Of a DNA stretch of 64,000 bases, positions 61,535-64,000 are shown one piece after another; positions within the stretch are counted from its first letter, which is position 1; every line of letters begins with the position of its first letter. The notes beneath the pieces were generated by a model. The model made no database searches, was not told the DNA's origin, and worked only from the letters and a program-made list of their open reading frames with translations. Both the position numbers and the translations under genes were made by a program. The stretch is from Chryseobacterium phocaeense (GTDB lineage Bacteria > Bacteroidota > Bacteroidia > Flavobacteriales > Weeksellaceae): assembly GCF_900169075.1 (NCBI RefSeq), contig NZ_LT827015.1, forward strand, positions 2,682,158-2,746,157, given 5' to 3'.

Positions 61535-62587
61535 TTATGTTGAAATTTTTGCTCTTGTATACTGATTGGGAAAGAAACAATCTTCTTTCATTTCAAATGA
61601 CCCCTGAACAGCTATGTACGGGTTTCTTAAGATTTCCCTTGCTACAAATATGAGGTCCGCGTCTCCTTTCTGAAGAATTTCTTCTGCCTGTTCCACTTTT
61701 GTGATGAGTCCCACCGCTCCGGTTTTGACTCCGGCACCATTCCTGACCTCTGAGGAAAAAGAAACCTGGTAGCCATCAAAAACGGGTATTTTTGCCCCGT
61801 GGATATTTCCACCACTGGACACATCAACCAGGTCCACGGCATGATCTTTCAGAACTTTTGCCAATTCTATACTGTCTTTGATATTCCATCCGTTTTCAGC
61901 GTATTCCGTTCCGGAGATCCTTACAAACAGAGGTGTATCTCCATTTAATTCTTCATTAACCGCATCTACAATTTCGACCAGGAACCGGATCCTGTTTTCA
62001 AAGCTTCCCCCATACTCATCAGTTCTGATATTGGAAAGCGGTGATAAAAACTGGTGAATCAGATATCCGTGCGCCCCGTGAATTTCTATGAGATCAAAGC
62101 CTGCTTTTACTGCTCTTCTGGCTGCTTCTTTAAAATTCTGAACCTGTTCTTTAATTTCATCGGCAGTCAGAACATGGGGAATCCTTTCTGAAGGATGATA
62201 CGGAATGGCACTTGGTGCAATGGTTTCCCAGCCTTCTTCAAGCGGGATCTGGAGATTGTTCCAGGTGGAACCTTTTCTTCCGGCATGAGCCAGCTGAATT
62301 CCGATTTTACTTTCTGAACGGGAATGGACAAAATCAACGATTTTCTGAAGTTCTGCAGTCTGCTCATCATTCCATATTCCCATGCAGTGATTGGTAATTC
62401 TTCCGCGCGGTTCCACTCCGGTAGCTTCCACCATGATCAGACCTGTTCCCCCCTGAGCCCGGCTTCCATAATGAACAAAATGAAAATCATTGGCTAACCC
62501 GTTTTCGCATGAATACATACACATGGGCGACATCACCCATCTGTTTTTCAGTTCTATATTTCTAAATTTTATTGGGATATACAGCAT
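61535..62587 (-). CDS. NAD(P)H:flavin oxidoreductase of the Old Yellow Enzyme family, YqjM/NamA-like
   Basis: 350 aa. FMN-binding TIM barrel with MSPMCMYSCENG (the Cys that tunes the flavin in the YqjM class), GRITNHCMGIWNDEQ, QLAHAGRKG, EIHGAHGYLIHQFLSPLSNIRTDEYGGSFENR and ADLIFVAREILRNPYI. It reduces activated alkenes such as enones and nitroesters; the physiological substrate is unknown. Divergent from the cytidine deaminase gene. Confidence 0.93.
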   Translation of the reverse strand: MLYIPIKFRNIELKNRWVMSPMCMYSCENGLANDFHFVHYGSRAQGGTGLIMVEATGVEPRGRITNHCMGIWNDEQTAELQKIVDFVHSRSESKIGIQLAHAGRKGSTWNNLQIPLEEGWETIAPSAIPYHPSERIPHVLTADEIKEQVQNFKEAARRAVKAGFDLIEIHGAHGYLIHQFLSPLSNIRTDEYGGSFENRIRFLVEIVDAVNEELNGDTPLFVRISGTEYAENGWNIKDSIELAKVLKDHAVDLVDVSSGGNIHGAKIPVFDGYQVSFSSEVRNGAGVKTGAVGLITKVEQAEEILQKGDADLIFVAREILRNPYIAVQGSFEMKEDCFFPNQYTRAKIST

Positions 62588-62630
62588 TTTATTTTTTTGA
62601 ATTTCAATTTAAAAGGGTAAATAAAAAACA

Positions 62631-62661
62631 TTGTCCAACTGAAGAAAAAGGAGTAATTTTA
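62631..62661 (+). promoter_or_regulatory. Promoter of cdd
   Basis: TTG at 62631-62633, 20 nt, then TAATTTTA at 62654-62661 (7 of 8 to TAnnTTTG). It lies 28 nt before the ATG. Confidence 0.5.
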
Positions 62662-62688
62662 GCCCCCCTTTTTTAGTCTGACTAATAT

Positions 62689-63171
62689 ATGAAAAAAGAC
62701 ATACAGATCAGTTACGAGCATTTTAAAAACAGCAGTGAACTGGACGATACAGAGAAAAAATTATTCGAGAGTGCAAAGCAGGCCCGTGAAAATGCGTACG
62801 CTCCTTATTCGAATTTTCTTGTGGGATGTGCGGTTCTGCTGGAAAACGGTGAAATTTATTCCGGGAACAACCAGGAGAATGCGGCCTATCCATCGGGACT
62901 GTGCGCAGAGAGAACCACTCTTTTCTGGGTGGCAGCGAATTTCCCTGATGTAAAAGTGAAAAAAATCTTTGTAGTGGGCGGTCCTAAGGAATTCCATGAG
63001 AAAAACCCTCCGATTCCCCCTTGCGGAGCCTGCAGACAGAGCTTAATAGAATATGAAACGAAGCAGAATGACAATATTGACCTTTATTTTTCAAGTATGA
63101 ATGATGAAGTGGTGAAGGTGCATTCCATTAAGGACCTGCTGCCGTTTTATTTTGATTCTTCGTTTTTGTAG
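62689..63171 (+). CDS. cdd: Cytidine deaminase
   Basis: 160 aa. Deaminates cytidine/deoxycytidine for pyrimidine salvage. Zinc site Cys in SGLCAERTTLFW with catalytic Glu, and PPCGACRQSL with the other two cysteines. YAPYSNFLVGCAVLLENGEIYSGNNQENAAYPSG is the standard N-terminal block. Slightly longer than the 130-aa tetrameric form because of an N-terminal extension of about 20 residues. Confidence 0.95.
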   Translation: MKKDIQISYEHFKNSSELDDTEKKLFESAKQARENAYAPYSNFLVGCAVLLENGEIYSGNNQENAAYPSGLCAERTTLFWVAANFPDVKVKKIFVVGGPKEFHEKNPPIPPCGACRQSLIEYETKQNDNIDLYFSSMNDEVVKVHSIKDLLPFYFDSSFL

Positions 63172-63180
63172 AGAAGAGGC

Positions 63181-63420
63181 GAAAAGGCAAAAGGGCGAAT
63201 TTGCAAATAGGCTGATAAGGCTGGTAAGGCTGGTAAGGCTGGTAAGGCAAAATTAAAAAGTTAGTATGAGGAAATACATTTATTCCTTATAATTATATTT
63301 TTTTCCGTGCTTGGGATCATTTATTGATAAATTACGTCTGTTTTATATCTTCAAAGTTTAACATATTCACCTATTTGCAAATTTGCCTTTTAGCCCTTTT
63401 GCTTTTTAGCCTTTTTGTGC
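63181..63420. repeat. Inverted AAGGC/TTTGC arms and GCTGGTAAG nonamer array
   Basis: Left arm AGGCAAAAGGGCGAATTTGC (about 63185-63204) and right arm GCAAATTTGCCTTTTAGCCC (about 63377-63396) are inverse partners. Four 9-bp units (GCTGATAAG, then three GCTGGTAAG) lie at 63211-63246. Same family as 24610-24985. The right arm overlaps the -33 box of the riboswitch promoter. Confidence 0.75.
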
Positions 63421-63444
63421 AATACATTTAAAAAGTTATCTTTG
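63415..63444 (+). promoter_or_regulatory. Consensus Bacteroidota promoter of the cobalamin riboswitch transcript
   Basis: TTG at 63415-63417, exactly 19 nt, then TATCTTTG at 63437-63444: a full match to TTG-N19-TAnnTTTG. The predicted transcript start (about 63450) coincides with the riboswitch 5' end. Confidence 0.75.
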
Positions 63445-63450
63445 CAAAAA

Positions 63451-63600
63451 TTTTGGTTTCCAGTGTATTGGAAATAATAGGGAATTGGGTGAAACTCCCA
63501 AGCTGTCCCCGCAACTGTAAATCGCAATAAAAATTTCTGTACAAAGCCACTGTTCATCCGGGAAGGCACAGAAAGCGAAAGCCAGGAGACCTGCCAGAAT
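63451..63600 (+). promoter_or_regulatory. Cobalamin (B12) riboswitch
   Basis: Core TGGGTGAAACTCCCAAGCTG with CCCCGCAACTGTAA (about 63486-63520) and the B12 box AGCCAGGAGACCTGCC (63580-63595) are diagnostic. The flanking GGTTTCCAGTGTATTGG stem is also present. It should shut off the downstream TonB receptor gene when adenosylcobalamin is plentiful, probably at the ribosome site GGAGGA at 63625. Confidence 0.95.
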
Positions 63601-63643
63601 ACTAACTAAAAACGCATTACTTTCGGAGGAAAAGTAAAATAGT

Positions 63644-64000
63644 ATGGATATAAAAAGATCTTTATTACTGCTTTGCACGTCTTACGGCAGCTTTCTTTTG
63701 GGACAGGAGAAGGCAGTTGATACCATTTATATTTTCGACAACCAGATGAGCAAGGTGAAGCTTTTTCATCCGGTACGTACCATTACTCCAAAAGATATTG
63801 AGAAAAACTCAACAAACCTTTCCGATCTTCTGCGTTTTCAGTCTTCAATTTACATTAAGGAAAATGGCCGTGGAGCGGTTTCTTCTCCGTCATTCCGGGG
63901 CTCAACTGCCCAGCAGACCGCCTTTGTATGGAACGGGATTAATATTAACTCCAGTTTTCTGGGGCAGGGAGATGTGAATAATATTCCGCTTTTCGGATAT
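63644..64000 (+). CDS. btuB: TonB-dependent vitamin B12 receptor (BtuB-like), N-terminal part
   Basis: Partial at the window end: 119 codons read through position 64000 with no stop. ATG 63644 follows GGAGGA by 13 nt. Signal peptide MDIKRSLLLLCTSYGSFLLGQ, TonB-box-like DTIYIFDNQ, then the plug domain (RTITPKDIEKNSTNLSDLLRFQSSIYIKENGRGAVSSPSFRGSTAQQTAFVWNGININS). Control by a cobalamin riboswitch makes corrinoid uptake the likely function; the barrel cannot be checked here. Confidence 0.88.
   Translation, partial: MDIKRSLLLLCTSYGSFLLGQEKAVDTIYIFDNQMSKVKLFHPVRTITPKDIEKNSTNLSDLLRFQSSIYIKENGRGAVSSPSFRGSTAQQTAFVWNGININSSFLGQGDVNNIPLFGY

Noticed and set aside
63436..63678. 80-codon minus-strand open frame
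   Set aside because: It overlaps the cobalamin riboswitch and the receptor start, and has no plausible protein features.

Overview
The window looks like chromosome of a Flavobacteriia member close to Chryseobacterium (Weeksellaceae). The signs are an AT-rich base composition, SusC/SusD and TonB receptor genes, type IX secretion C-terminal sorting domains, HMG-CoA synthase of the mevalonate route, promoters of the Bacteroidota type (TTG, about 19 nt, TAnnTTTG), and many AT-rich intergenic repeats. I found no rRNA, tRNA, insertion sequence, prophage or CRISPR array. The genus is inferred from protein character, not from a database search.

Layout. 0-6 kb: a CbpA-type DnaJ, a dicarboxylate/amino-acid symporter, and an aldehyde dehydrogenase with its DUF779 partner and a divergent AraC regulator. 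6-11 kb: an orphan SusC/SusD pair. 11-25 kb: housekeeping and secreted enzymes (mvaS, methyltransferase, M1 peptidase, serine hydrolase, thyA, T9SS-exported M4 peptidase, GreA-like protein, GH13 lipoprotein). 25-32 kb: a pRiA4b ORF-3-like protein, a PhoR/PhoB-like two-component pair, and a divergent TonB receptor plus lipoprotein operon with an 11-bp-phased TTAA array in its promoter region. 32-39 kb: a plug-domain protein and two paralogous amidohydrolases flanking an AraC gene whose promoter region holds an octamer tandem repeat. 39-46 kb: hemL, a glucosaminidase with LysM, a PLP deaminase-like enzyme, small proteins and a T9SS-sorted endonuclease I.

46-61 kb is the most notable part. One long, tightly packed minus-strand gene row starts with TssD (Hcp) and VgrG. 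It continues through a DUF2931 lipoprotein, a Tle1-like (DUF2235) lipase, a LysM protein, a DUF4280 PAAR-like tip protein and a 929-residue protein with an OmpA domain, and ends in several unrecognised proteins and a GIDE/LemA membrane module. It reads as an orphan effector/immunity island for a Bacteroidota type VI secretion system. No sheath, baseplate or membrane-complex genes are present here, so it would have to use an apparatus encoded elsewhere.

61-64 kb: DUF2752 protein, Old Yellow Enzyme, cytidine deaminase, then a cobalamin riboswitch with a textbook Bacteroidota promoter driving a TonB receptor that runs off the window end.

Long gaps mostly hold dispersed repeat families (octamer arrays, AAGGC/TTTGC-word palindromes, GGGCTAAAGCCC hairpins, an AAAGTGTTAAAA family, and one GC-rich structured element at 3.4 kb) together with intrinsic terminators.
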